A DNA stretch of 64,000 nucleotides from Vandiemenella viatica (lineage: Eukaryota > Arthropoda > Insecta > Orthoptera > Morabidae), in the NCBI GenBank assembly GCA_031002005.1, contig JARYHS010008074.1, forward strand, positions 179,886,494 to 179,950,493, written 5' to 3'. Under the pieces are notes generated by a model. It did not search any database. It was given only the letters and a program-made list of their open reading frames with translations, and had not been told where the DNA came from. The translations under genes were made by a program, and so were the position numbers. Shown in pieces: positions 45,655-56,919 of the stretch (the first letter of the stretch is position 1; every line of letters begins with the position of its first letter).

Positions 45655-46425
45655 ATTTTACTTGAAAAATATTTTCCGAAACGTTGACATTTGCTTTAAC
45701 AAGCTTATAAAGAGGACTGTATCAGCAATCAGCAGTACCCAATGTTATGAGTGGTTTATGCGTTTAAAATCGACGAAAATCCACAATCTGAACGGCCAGT
45801 CTGAATCAGTCAATGCTATTCAATTTGGATTCGTGAAAATCGCCGTTTCACTGTGAAGAAGAAGTCCGGATTAGCGTCTGGTTCTGTCTCCTACTTTAAA
45901 CTGAAAAACTTGACCTGCACCGCGTCAATGCAAAATTTGTACCACATATCTCATAGACGATCAAAACGAGAACCGTCTCACCATCAGCCTGATCGTGCTT
46001 ACAGCGACAAATACTCCATTACAAGCATCATAACAGGTAACGAAACGTTGAAACGAAAGCACAATCTCCACGATCGGTAGGTACAACTTTACTACCACCG
46101 AAGAAAACATGAATGAGCCAATCAGATGTGAGGTCGATGTTCACCCTTTTTTCTTTAACTTTCATGGGGTTATTCATCATGAATTCATGTTATAAGGCCG
46201 TAATGTCAACAAGCAGTACTATGAATCAGTGTAAAAACGTGTAATGGAAAATATACACCGAAAGAGTTCTGAACTGTGGAAGAACAACAGCTGTTTTTTT
46301 TTCAACATGACAACGCGCCATGTCACACGTTTCTGCTCATTCGGGAATTTTTGGCCAAGAACGGTACAACCATCACTCCCTACTTCACTTACTCAACAGA
46401 TTTTGCCCCGGCGTTGCGTAGGCTA
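45655..46425 (+). pseudogene. Mariner remnant 1 (DD34D-type), in intron 1
   Basis: Assembled across frames, the reading shows DCIS then QYPMLW (family CLSRTQCYEWF), IDENPQSERPV (family DDDPRSGRPS), IRENRRFTV (family IRxNRRLTV), TEKLDLHRVNAKFVPH, DDQNENRL and SIITGNET. Much later it shows FFQHDNAPCHTFLLIREFLA (second catalytic block) and a TDFAP remnant of the SPDLAP block. Several frameshifts and the loss of the first-Asp context show it is dead. The 3' end stops inside the catalytic domain at about 46425, directly against remnant 2. Flanking terminal repeats were not identified. Confidence 0.75.
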
Positions 46426-47078
46426 GAAACAGGACTGTATTAGTCGTATGAAATATTACGAGTGGATTAAGCACATCATTTTTTTATTTTTTTACTTTGA
46501 CAAGGTACAAGTTTTTTCATAAACTGAAAGAGTAATCGAGCAAATAATAATAATTACATAGCAGGATAAGAGGAAAACACTGTTCATTGCTGCTAAAACT
46601 TTTCACTAATCGGCAGTGGCACAAAAAACACACATCTTGTACATTTTGCAACGACAATTTTTTGTATATCTTATCCTCGAGTTCCGAAGTGTCCGCTTCT
46701 CTCCGGGATCAGCGCCTCAGGTCTCGTCACGGAATTCTTAAAGCTCCGCCCATTACAAGGAACTGCAATATGCTGCCATATGAGCTGACGTAATGGGTTG
46801 TTGCCTCGACGAACTTTCTCCTCCATACAGGAAATGTAATTTTTTTCTTGCTGCTAATAAACATCAGGCAGAGTAGCGATCGACGAAGATCCAAGATCGG
46901 GACGGCCGTCGACGTCAACAAACTATAGAACAATCAATGCTGTTCTGTTTGTGATTCGTGAAAACCATCGTTTCACTGTGCGGGAAGTTGCAGAAGAAGT
47001 CTGAATTAGCGTCTGGTCCTGTAATATAATTTTGACTGAAAAGCATGACATCCACCAAGTCGCTGCAAAACTTGTGTA
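46426..47078 (+). pseudogene. Mariner remnant 2, interrupted
   Basis: A second copy of the same family in the same orientation. It starts QDCISRMKYYEWIKH at about 46430-46475. About 390 bp of unrelated sequence follow (about 46480-46865), then it resumes VAIDEDPRSGRPSTS, IRENHRFTVREVAEEV, a stop, and ILTEKHDIHQVAAKLVY at 46868-47078. It is closer to the family consensus than remnant 1 over the shared part, so it is likely a separate insertion rather than a local duplication. Confidence 0.72.
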
Positions 47079-47878
47079 TGTTAAAATTTCCGTGAAAATA
47101 TGTCGTTTCCAAAGTGCACCGGAAATTAAAGAAAAATCGCAGACATAGCTTTGAGCCACCACAGAAAACAAGTTCCACGGAGTGTATAAACAGTGGAAGA
47201 AACGATGGTGAAGTTGCGTGACAAGCAAGGTGAAGTACTTGGAATGAACTTGTTAAGTTGCAAGTGCATTAGTAACGATTTTATGACAATAATTCGGTTT
47301 CTTTTCGGTCCCTTTTTCTAACAGACCTCGTAGAACGATTACTGATCGTCTTAGCAGGAAAAGTTAAAACCATTTATATGATTCGTAAGTTATTCGAAGA
47401 AGAAATAATGTTTTGTCGGATATAATGTAACTGTTCTTACATCTGAACAGCTGCAGTGCCCGGGAGTTCTGGTATAAGTGGAGTTAGCAATAATTTCTTA
47501 AAAGGTACTATTTTATAACACAAATGTGCTGTTTAAAGCATGTAGAATGAATGAAGTATGACAATATTTTAATTAGTTCCCTAAACAACCATATGAAATA
47601 AAAGAATTACTCGGAAAGAAAAGATCAGTTCAGAAACTAACCAATGTTTTATTTTTTAATTTATTTGTCTTTCATATGTGAATATAAACAGAAATTTATC
47701 ATTTTACTTCAGATTTTTCTTTTCTTTCTTGTAATGTAGTAATTAAAGCTTTATGCGCAGGTAGAACTTAGTCCACCAATAACATATTTAAATTGGGAAT
47801 AGCAATGATAGTTTCCCTATTATTTCCGATGTTTACTGTCGGCACATGAAGAGCCCTCTTTTTCTGTGCGTTTTCCAG

Positions 47879-48112
47879 CAGGTGCGGTTCCCGTGGACGA
47901 TGGAGCAGCAGTCGCTGGTGCTGGGAGCCTTCTACTGGAGCTACGTAGTGGCGCTGATTCCGGGAGGTCTGCTGGCGCAGCGGTTCGGCGCCAAGCGCGT
48001 CTTCGGTGGCGCCAACCTGCTGTGCAGCTTCGTGTCGCTGCTGATTCCCTCCGCGGCCCGCACCCACATCTACCTGCTGATCGCCGCCAGGCTGCTGCAG
48101 GGGGCTGCTTCA
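47879..48112 (+). CDS. SLC17-type MFS transporter, exon 2 (TM2-TM4 start)
   Basis: 78 codons, phase 0 at both ends. It begins QVRFPWTMEQQ, the family position of the FxWD-x-x-x-Q loop before helix 2. Helix 2 follows (LVLGAFYWSYVVALIPGGLL), then the MFS loop signature GGLLAQRFGAKRVF between helices 2 and 3 (motif A, G-x-L-x-x-R-x-G-x-K/R-R), helix 3 (GANLLCSFVSLLIP) and the start of helix 4 with ARLLQG. Acceptor TTTTCCAG ends at 47878; donor GTGAGT starts at 48113. It joins exon 1 at SEE|QVR and exon 3 at AAS|GMTW without frame loss. Confidence 0.92.
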
Positions 48113-50348
48113 GTGAGTAGCTTCAAGTGGCGCTACATGCACTTGCCCTCACGTTACACCTATCAGCAAGCTGGTAAAATACGGAACAATTGTAACCACT
48201 GAATCATTTATATAACGAATAAGTTCAGTAATGTGTATTAAGGTAAACGACTATTTGTTATAACGTATACTGACGTATTCTCAAGGTAATAATTTGAAGA
48301 ATTGGCTGAAGCACTCAGTTGTGCTCTGAGAATTGAAATTTAGTGAGAAGGATTCACTTTATTGAAATTGTATATTCTTCTTGTTTAGCGTTCGATATAA
48401 AAAAAAACGCAGTGTAGTGTTTTACTTTTGTTGCTTCACTTTTCAAAGCTCAGGTTGGAGCATCTAGCTTTAGGGTGGAATTACCTCTTGATCTTACTTA
48501 AGATATTCGGCAAAGTGCAACAGAATTTAAAGTTACTGTTATTCATAATTTATACAGAAGTCACATGACATATTTCTGGATTGACGAGTCTAATGAAATG
48601 GGGTTTACAGGATCACAACATAACGGTGATATGCCGATATGGTTCTCTTCCAATAAATCGATCTGTAATGTCCGACAGCGTGTCAAACATTCTAACAAAT
48701 TCTTAACCTGTTTGTTGGGGGCTACACAGAGGCCCTTCTAATCCCTATTCGCCTCTGCCCCTTTTCACGCATCGCTGCATAATCTATCTACCAGTCACAC
48801 TGACACACTAGACATTGAAAATGATTACAATAGATATATTTGTTTCATGTTTAACTGGAGCCATACAGAATTTATTTAGGCTGCGGTTAAAAATTTTACA
48901 TAGGACATAAAACACTTTCAGTTCCCTACACATTTCTTTAGACAGTAACTTTTGAGGGAGATCCTAACAGAATGACAGTTGCGGATAAATTCATATACCT
49001 GCCGGAACAGCGATAACTTGGTTCTTGTTGATCTCCCCCTGACGATGCGTGTGCTGGCTGGTGAAGTGTTCACTTCTGTAATAAACATTCATTGGTCATT
49101 GCTATTTAATCAAGTAGCTCGAATGACTGTGCCGCTAATACTCACCAGATTAGGCATTGCAAAGCAACCTTAATGCGTTTTTTATTTATCGTTACAACGC
49201 TTTCTTTAATACCGACATAACAGTGATGTGACTTTAGGGTGATCCTGTGCTTCATAACTGGAAACTAATCTTAGAAGAGTTGTAAGTTAACTGAACATAA
49301 AACAAATTTAAGTAATAAGATTTATCTTCATGGAGGGTTGACTATTATTAAGAGTTGGATACATCTTCAAGTATCCATAGAACGAATCGAAGACTAAAGT
49401 AATGAAAAGTGGTTTAAAAGTTAGTTTATGAACCCATCAATGTGTCAGAGTAGTTGGTGTGCTTGCAGATGTACCATAGGCGAGGTCATTGCTTCCAGGA
49501 ACTACTTCTCGGCAGACAGTTCTCATTTATTTCCCCACAAATGTTCTTAGGTATCTTCTAATGAAAATGTTAAAGCTAAGCTTAGTCTTCAACCCAAAGA
49601 TTTGTTGGAGCCTCTTAAGGGAGGCATACTAAGCCTGGTATCATTGGTAGGACGGCCATTTCCTTTCTTTCTTACCTAACAATACCCGGCAATCTTACCG
49701 CTTAAAGGGGACCTACAGTTTAAAGTGTAATCCGAGCAACGGAAGCGTTATACACATTACACAGCAAGCTGTGCCAGAGGGAAGGTTAGTTAAAAGGCTT
49801 TTGGATATCCTCGCCCTGATGGGGATTAGAACAGACGACCGTTTGGTCTCCAATCAGACGCCCTAACCACCGAGCCACCAGACCGCTGTAATGAAAAAGT
49901 AAGGAACCAAATATGTATTAGCTCCTATTACGAAACCAGTGTAGATAATTTTCATTTTCGGATGGCATTTGGTCAATTAAAACCTTCAAACATACATTTA
50001 GTTCAAAGTATCCAAAGATATGGAACTGACCGACATTGCAATACACAAACACAATCAATTCCTTTGGGCGAACTCGAACTAGTACCACTACTGTAAGTAT
50101 GTGAAAGATCATACTAACCGCTACGTTAGTGGAGCTGGTGTGAGGGTAAGTTTATTTAAGTAGCTGAGGTCTTCACCCAACGGAGAAGAATAAACAGGAG
50201 TATTGGCTGTGGCAAAGTATCAATATATGGTTAAGTTGCTATGAAGTTCTGATAGCAGTCCTTATTTTATTCACCATCAAATCCCCTACAACTCTTACCA
50301 ATGTTACATAAACTCTATTAATACCATGTTGCTTATTTCTCTCTGCAG
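48113..50348 (+). other. Intron 2 of the SLC17-type gene
   Basis: GTGAGT at 48113 to CTCTCTGCAG ending 50348. It contains a family II SINE near its 3' end; otherwise featureless AT-rich sequence. Confidence 0.85.
49650..49887 (-). mobile_element. SINE family II copy in intron 2
   Basis: The minus-strand head AGCGGTCTGGTGGCTCGGTG (A box) is followed by AGGGCGTCTGATTGGAGACC, a weak B box (TCTAATCCCC), CTTCCCTCTGGCACAGC and GTGTAATGTGTATAACGC. The distal body is degraded. Confidence 0.8.
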
Positions 50349-50433
50349 GGTATGACTTGGCCAGCCATGAACGTGATGGGCAGCAAGTGGATCCCGCCGA
50401 CAGAACGCAGCAAGTTCATCGCCACTTACCTCG
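50349..50433 (+). CDS. SLC17-type MFS transporter, exon 3 (TM4 end, loop)
   Basis: An 85-bp exon encoding GMTWPAMNVMGSKWIPPTER and SKFIATYL plus one base of a split Gly codon. It carries the strongest SLC17 signature in the gene: the G-[MV]-T-[WF]-PAM block at the end of helix 4, followed by W-x-PP-x-ERSKF. The acceptor is CTCTGCAG ending 50348 (phase 0). The donor is GTAAGA at 50434 (phase 1). Too short to be found as an ORF by length; identified by the motif and by phase agreement with the next exon. Confidence 0.92.
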
Positions 50434-50802
50434 GTAAGAAGATCAACAGTTAAAGATCTCATCCATTACTGACCTCAACTCTTGATGAACTGCTTTATGT
50501 TCAAGATAATTAGATGAATTCCTTAAGAACAATATGCAATATAATGATCTAGCTGAAAACACTGATAGCGTTTAAGACTTAAATAATAAATTATTTTTGT
50601 CTCTAAAATATAAATAAATGTTTACTTAGATGTAATACGATGCATCGTCATTCATTATGTCACAGAACTAAATGCAGGCTAATAAGTATTTGCCCTGTGT
50701 CTGTTATTCCTACTCATTTACGCTATCCACCTTTTTCTGAGTTATTGTTTCCTCTGACCTTCATGTGCTGGTATCATCTTAAGTGTTGATTCTCACTTTT
50801 TT

Positions 50803-50804
<2 letters not shown>

Positions 50805-50866
<62 letters not shown>
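50805..50866. repeat. 62-bp T run in intron 3
   Basis: Uninterrupted T tract. Its orientation would suit the A tail of a minus-strand retroposon lying to its right, but no known SINE body follows. Confidence 0.85.
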
Positions 50867-50870
<4 letters not shown>

Positions 50871-50896
50871 GCAGGTGTTTCCAAACTCTAACATTG

Positions 50897-51117
50897 GCAG
50901 CACATCTTCATGAATTTAATCGCGTGACATATTTTACTTCTTCTTCTTCTTCATCACATTTTCCAAACTTTATGGGATCGGCTGTCTTCAATGAGTTTTA
51001 ATCATCACCGACATGGTAAAATTTGTTCGTATGCTCTTGCTGACGCCAATCATTTTATACTTACTGCCTGGTCATAGTACGCAGCACATCTTCATGAATT
51101 TAATCGCGTGACATATT
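50897..51117. repeat. 37-bp perfect direct repeat around a 147-bp insertion
   Basis: The 37 bp starting GCAGCACATCTTCATGAATT at 50897-50933 are repeated exactly at 51081-51117. The 147 bp between them start with a CTT trinucleotide run (about 50938-50952). The layout fits a short retroposed insert with a long target duplication and a simple-repeat 3' end on the minus strand. A local tandem duplication is the alternative. Confidence 0.75.
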
Positions 51118-54100
51118 ACTTAAATGCCATAGTTTTGTATAACCTCCTGCTTTTCGGGAATCTTAGTAGATGGATTGAAGATATCGTCTCTCTATTACAA
51201 AAATCTTGCCTCTTGCTAAAGAAACAATGATAATTTTGTTTTTAAATATTATTCAAGATGATTTTTTTAAATTCATGTGGAATTCACAAACATGATTCAA
51301 ATAAAATTTAATTTATAAATATATTGCAGCAAACTTTCATTATGAATTCATGATTGCAATATAAACTTCATTTTCCCTTATTTAATTAGTCATAACGATT
51401 TTATTCACTCACAGCGATGCGAAATTTGTTAGATTTACTAATTTAATTGAAATAACGCATATTTGATGTAAAATTATCGATTTATAAGATATGATCAATT
51501 ATCCGAAATCCAGTTATACCATTAGGAACATTATACGAAATAGACTTTTAATTTACCACAAATGTTGAATAGATTTAATTTTTAAAAAAAAGAATTAGCT
51601 TTTTTTTTTTTAAACTTAATTTAGTTTAGTTGTTGTTTAAGGTTAAATTTGTATTAAAAGTATGTGGTTACTCTACTGCCATCCAGAAAATATTTATTTC
51701 ATTTTTATTTTCAGTCATGATACAATATTACGTAAGATATGAAAAATAAATAACTTTTGTACCCGGCACTTGCAGTTATGTTAGCATTTGTTATTGTTGC
51801 ATATATGTCACGCACACGTTAATGAAATTTTGCTAATACCACTGCTCTAAATATTGAGGATGGAAGCTTAATTAGCGTCGTATATCACGGGAATTATATA
51901 TCTAAATAATTGTACGAATTAAATACTGTCCTATAAAAACACTCTATCTGTTTCATTACTGTCCGTGTAATGATGATTGCAACAACACGAAATACAATAT
52001 CCCTTATTTTTTGCTTCTGAATTTGTATAGGTTTTGTGAGATATTACTCTTTTGTTGTAATAATAATTGAATACAGAATGTTTATGAATGTAGTTGCTGG
52101 CATCGGGATTAGAATGACCTGCACGTGCAGTGTACTTAATCAACAAAATCTTCCATGAAAACCTCACTACAAGCTTACATTGATTTTTTTTCTTTTGCTG
52201 TTTTCCTCCCTACCGTAGTTGTTAAGGACATCCTAATAGAAAACAGTGAGTGTAGCTATGTTTCTACAAAACGTATAAGATTTTAGTACAAATGCAAAGT
52301 TTTTTATTCACATTTTGAAGAGGCAGGGGAAGATCAACTATAAACCATCCAAACTAGTTGTTATTATAAAAAGGTAGTCAAATTCTACGTTGGCCCAAAT
52401 GTTTTCATGGCATGTATTACGAATCTCTTGCAGTGTTGGTCTAGAAGCAAACAGCAATAACAAGAATTAATACTGACAAAAAAGTATGCGAAAGATAAAA
52501 ATATAACTATGCTTCTCAATGTATCTTCCACTTTTATGGTACCGAAAGTCGCTCTTTGTTGTTACAATGTATTACTTGTTTCAGGATAATTGAAATGTGC
52601 ATGCAAAATACGTTTTGAAACTTTGTTATTTTAAAACTGTTAATAATTATAAAATAAAAATTATACTTTTCCATTAGGTATTTTGATCGATAGTTCGAAG
52701 TTGAATGATTTAATTAGTACGAAGATATCAGCGGATACTAGAATTATGTATTGTAGTCTATGGATACTGTTCATATAATTAGCGAAATTTAAAACAGAAT
52801 TAAATTATGACTACAATTCAAAAAAGTTATGTTCTAGTTGCAGGGCATCATTCCAGTAATAAGGATGAAAGAAATTAGTTACGAGTGTAGAGTCAGTTTT
52901 TATTAAAATTCAAACATAAATATTGAAAGGAAGATTTCTTTGTGTGTTTGAAATACTTAAATTCTTAGTTTGAAAACGTTCAGGTAATCATAACTCCTTA
53001 TTAGCAAGTCATTTATTTGTTAAAAAAACTGGAATTCTGTTTGCGTAGGAAAATAACTATTGGGAAATTAAATAGAGATTAGAATTATGATTCGTGGTCA
53101 TTTCGTGGATTTATGATTTTGCTTCGAACAAAGTAGAATAATATAACCACATAGTTGCACTTGTGTGTATATATGTAATGCTACCATCTTACTTCTTTCA
53201 TTTAATGGTAGAAACTGTAGGAGACAGTGTTGTGGATGAATCATGAATCATATCTGAATCGTAACATTTGAACATTAATCTTACAGAAGTGTCAGTAGTG
53301 TGAAGGAAAAGAGGAAATGAGGAATGAACATAAGTGGCGATCCTTTGGAAGAAAATCACATATTGATGTATATTGTTGGTAAATGGTAAAGAAAAGAGGC
53401 AAACTACTTTACTGAAAAAGAATTCATGTGGCAAAAGAACTATAAATAGCTACCTCGTTGAGTACATTGTTAAGAGCTGACGTCAACTTCCAATCACTTT
53501 CGAGGGAATAACAATAACAAATCCTTGAAGTCTAGAGGAAGCAAGGCTAGCTCAACGATTTGATATTTCTGTCAGTTGACGTTGATGGATCACTCGTAAT
53601 CTACAGAAGACGAGACAATGGACTATTCAAGTTGTTGTGAGAGCTGTTGTGGTACTGGGACCAAGGCCCATATTTGAATGCTACTGACCACACCGATATG
53701 ATTGATTACACAGCACGTTCTGTTATATTCTCGCATTGTTCTAAATCACATTTCCTTCTCGTAGAGACTCTCTTAGACCTCTAATATCAGTGCTATTCAG
53801 CAGCTTTGGGATAAAATTGGAAGGTCTGTTTACAGCGCAGTAGCACGTTCGTGGAACCACCAGTTATTGTAAAAACTCAAAAACTATACGACAAGAACGC
53901 ATTAAAATGTTTCCATAATGTTTTCTAATAGGTAATTGTCCAGTAAAATGACAACTATATGGAAACATAAAATAATATTTATTCCTAAATTTTATGTGAA
54001 GTTTTCATACATCTTTAGAGCGCGTCCTTGCATCACAACACAAACGAATATTCAGAAGATATCTGATAGGTGACACTGGATGTAGCCGACGTAAAATTTA

Positions 54101-54835
54101 TATCAACTAGTAAACTTCTTTAAATACATATTTATTGTTATTTTACAAGCTCTTAGGTATAAAATAAAAACTGTATTAGTGACGGCTGCACATCTTAACC
54201 AAACCCCTTCTTCTAAAATCTCATTTTTCTGCATTTGACCATTTTGTTAATAAATGTAGCGAGACATCCTTATTCATAACTGTATTGTTTTCGACTAAAT
54301 CCAGATGAAAATTTCTTGCTTTTATACATTATTCTATTCTCTGATAATAAATAATTACAGAATTTTGTTGGAAAATAATATCGCTAAAATTAACTAAACA
54401 ATCACCAAATGATGTGCTGTGCCGTTTCCCCCTTTTAATTCTGCGACGTTTCGATTCGAGCCACAATCTTCTCCAAGGGGAACAATTGATATATTTAAAC
54501 TTTTGTTACGTCTACCTCGATGACTTGCTAATCTATATTTTGGTGTTTAATAGTTTGGGTAGTAAAGGTTAATCGGTTGGAGCGATAGTGCACGACATTT
54601 GAAAGATTTTACGTACGCTACCTATGAAATTTTGTAGTCAGCGAATGTTTTTAAAATTCCCCTAAGCCATAGCTGTTATAATTGTTTAGGTAATTTCTTT
54701 AATTTTCAATTATCTTTCTCAATTTCAGTTCTAGATAATGTTTACCTCTGAATAGGGATTTGTATCGTATGAATCTTTCTCTTAGTGATAAGCGATTGTT
54801 GATTTTGAAGTTTGTCCTACAGGAGTATGACTTTA

Positions 54836-54945
54836 TAAGGGTAAAGCCTTACACGTCGTCGACGTTTTCTGCTTTTTCATGGTACCATGCCGGCATTTGC
54901 TGAAGTGATTTAGATAAACCATTAAAATCCCAAATCTATATGATA
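54836..54945 (-). mobile_element. SINE family I, short degraded fragment
   Basis: The minus strand retains ATTTGGGATTTTAATGG, a CAAATGCCGGCATGG block and GACGACGTGTAAGGC; head and most of the body are lost. Confidence 0.5.
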
Positions 54946-55689
54946 TTCAAGGCCACCATGCTAGGTGGAATATGATGGCCATGGTCTACAACCTGAGAAC
55001 TGCTCGCTTAGTTTTATCAATAAACACTAGCACCAAACGTCCCTGCAAATCAGCGATCATTGTTCTCTTATTTTCTAGCAACATACATTGGTCCATTGAA
55101 TGTGTGCATTAATATTATTTTTTGCTCGTGACTTATACCTCATTAATTAAGATAAGTATAAGAAAAAAGTTACTACAATATGTTTGTTTTGTTGGAAATG
55201 TAAATATATTCCAGTTTAATTTAAATACGTTTCATAAAATTCAGATTCATTGTTCAATGCAAATCAGATTTTAATTTCATCTCCATCCCCAGGTAAGGTA
55301 GTACATTTTTGAATCAAGGCCAAAAATATCAAACCATAAAATTCTACCAAAATCTGTTCAGTACTAATTGGATGATCCCAAAACAAACGGAAAATACAAC
55401 AAGTACACAAACTGCCAAAAACAATTGTTTTGATTTCAAAGAGATTAGAATATTTGGACCTCATAATTTTCCAAAAATATTTTCAATTTACAGCCACAGC
55501 TTATTTTCAGACTTAAAATATCACAGATTTTTTCCGAACGATTCAATGATTCGTTTCTGCGTATAAAAAGTGAGAATTTCGCTGTTTTTTTTTTTTAGCA
55601 TTCCGCCCCTATTGTGGCTAGACCTGTAATTATAACCACGGAGCAACATAGCAGATCTTACACAATCGAACAGAGCTATTAAAAATTCC

Positions 55690-55772
55690 TTACTCAACGA
55701 AGATTTGAACCCGCATTACTGAATTTTGAATGCTAGCACCTTAACCACCACTGATATACCACACCGCTCTTT
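55690..55772 (-). mobile_element. Degraded tRNA-like SINE head
   Basis: The minus strand has AGAGCGGTGTGGTATATCAG and GGGTTCAAATCTTCG with tRNA-like spacing. It ends 61 bp before exon 4. No body is recognised. Confidence 0.45.
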
Positions 55773-55833
55773 ATGAGCGGAAAAAAAGGTCGCGGATAGC
55801 TTGATGTTTGTGATTTGTGTTTGGCTGTTGCAG

Positions 55834-56054
55834 GTAACTCTGTGGGGACGGCAGCGACGTACCCGCTGTGCGGGCTGCTGATAGCGCGCCTGGGCTGGCC
55901 GTCCGCCTTCTACGTGCCCGCCGCCATCACGCTGCTCTGGTGCGCCCTGTGGTGGCTGCTGGTGTTCGACTCGCCCGCTCAGCACCCGCGCATCTCCAAG
56001 CGGGAGCGCCTCTACATAGAGACTGCCGTGGCGCCCACCATCGCTCAGAAGAGG
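55834..56054 (+). CDS. SLC17-type MFS transporter, exon 4 (TM5-TM6)
   Basis: A 221-bp exon. The first two bases complete the split Gly (giving GNSVGTAATYPLCGLLIARL), then GWPSAFYVPAAITLLWCALW and WLLVFDSPAQHPRISKRER follow. The GW-PS-FYV and W-LLV-DSPA-HPRIS-ER-YIE blocks are diagnostic for SLC17: helices 5 and 6 and the start of the central cytoplasmic loop. It ends IAQKR before GTGAGT at 56055, phase 0. With exons 1-3 about 288 residues are accounted for; the family is usually about 450-600 residues with 12 helices. So roughly the C-terminal half (helices 7-12) is missing from the window. Confidence 0.93.
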
Positions 56055-56158
56055 GTGAGTACGCACAGGGTTTTCTCATGGTCACCTGCTGGTTTTAGAA
56101 GGTGCGTTACGTTCAGGCAGGGTGTTACTTCAAAATAAACCACAGTCGTCAGCGATAT

Positions 56159-56532
56159 GGGGGCTTCCATAAATTACGTGAGGTGTTTTTCCGTATTTCC
56201 GCCTTCCCGCCTGTGGTGAGACTTCGTGAGATTTGGTCCGACCCCCCCCCCCCCTCTGGTGAGATCTAGTCCACCCCTAGAAATCCCCTCGCAACTTTTT
56301 GAGACATTTTTTTAGGTCTGACGTTTCCAAAGCCGGTTACACCCCCACTTTTCGACGAAATTCTACCCTATAAATCGAGTTTCGCGTCATATGTAGACTT
56401 GTTTTTTCAGCTCTACAGTCCAAACATAAATTTACAAAACCTCACGTGAGATTTCCGTTGAGCCTTGGTGAGATTTCGCCACATCCCCCTCCTCCCCCCC
56501 TATTTCACCTCACGTAATTTATGGACGCCCCC
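56159..56532. mobile_element. MITE with 26-bp-class inverted ends, 374 bp
   Basis: The left end GGGGGCTTCCATAAATTACG (continuing TGAGGT) is matched by the inverted right end with one mismatch (GGGGGCGTCC...). Inside are repeated TGAGATTT blocks and C-rich tracts. A TAT trinucleotide flanks both sides (56156-56158, 56533-56535), possibly a target duplication. No transposase frame. A truncated relative lies at 41185-41270. The superfamily is not assigned. Confidence 0.8.
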
Positions 56533-56919
56533 TATCCAAATTTCAGAATGTGGTTTTACATAAACACTCTGGACTTTATTCTTCCTTGTCACACCGAATG
56601 AAAACCACTCTCCAATTTGTACGGAATTTCTGAACTATAAGAATCATCTCTTCTGTGGTGACTAGTTTAACTGTCGGATAATAAGAGTAAATTATTTTTG
56701 ACAGTAACTAGTTTAATATGTCATATTGTCACTCTGGATCTGAAAGCATTTACTGATCAAGGTTTTAATGGCTGCTGAGACTGCAAGCTGACAAAGTTTA
56801 GCCTGTGGTTTTTTTCCATAAATAATTTTTAATGCATTCTGAATTCCACAGTTATTAAAGAAAATTCAGTGCTGAAGATGAGCGTATGAATAAGCGTATT
56901 TATCTCCCAAGCTCTATGG

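Larger units (their letters stand above)
44628..47878 (+). other. Intron 1 of the SLC17-type gene
   Basis: Bounded by GTAAGT at 44628 and a CTTTTTCTGTGCGTTTTCCAG acceptor tract ending at 47878 (phase 0). It contains a SINE (45147-45374) and two mariner remnants (45655-47078); the remainder shows no feature. Confidence 0.85.
50434..55833 (+). other. Intron 3 of the SLC17-type gene
   Basis: 5.4 kb, GTAAGA to a CTGTTGCAG acceptor ending 55833. It contains a 62-bp T run, a 37-bp direct repeat flanking a 147-bp insertion, and two degraded SINE-like elements. 51118-54835 shows no feature beyond AT-rich sequence. Confidence 0.82.

Noticed and set aside
50783..51001. 72-aa frame with a long phenylalanine run
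   Set aside because: It is translation of the 62-bp T tract and not a protein.
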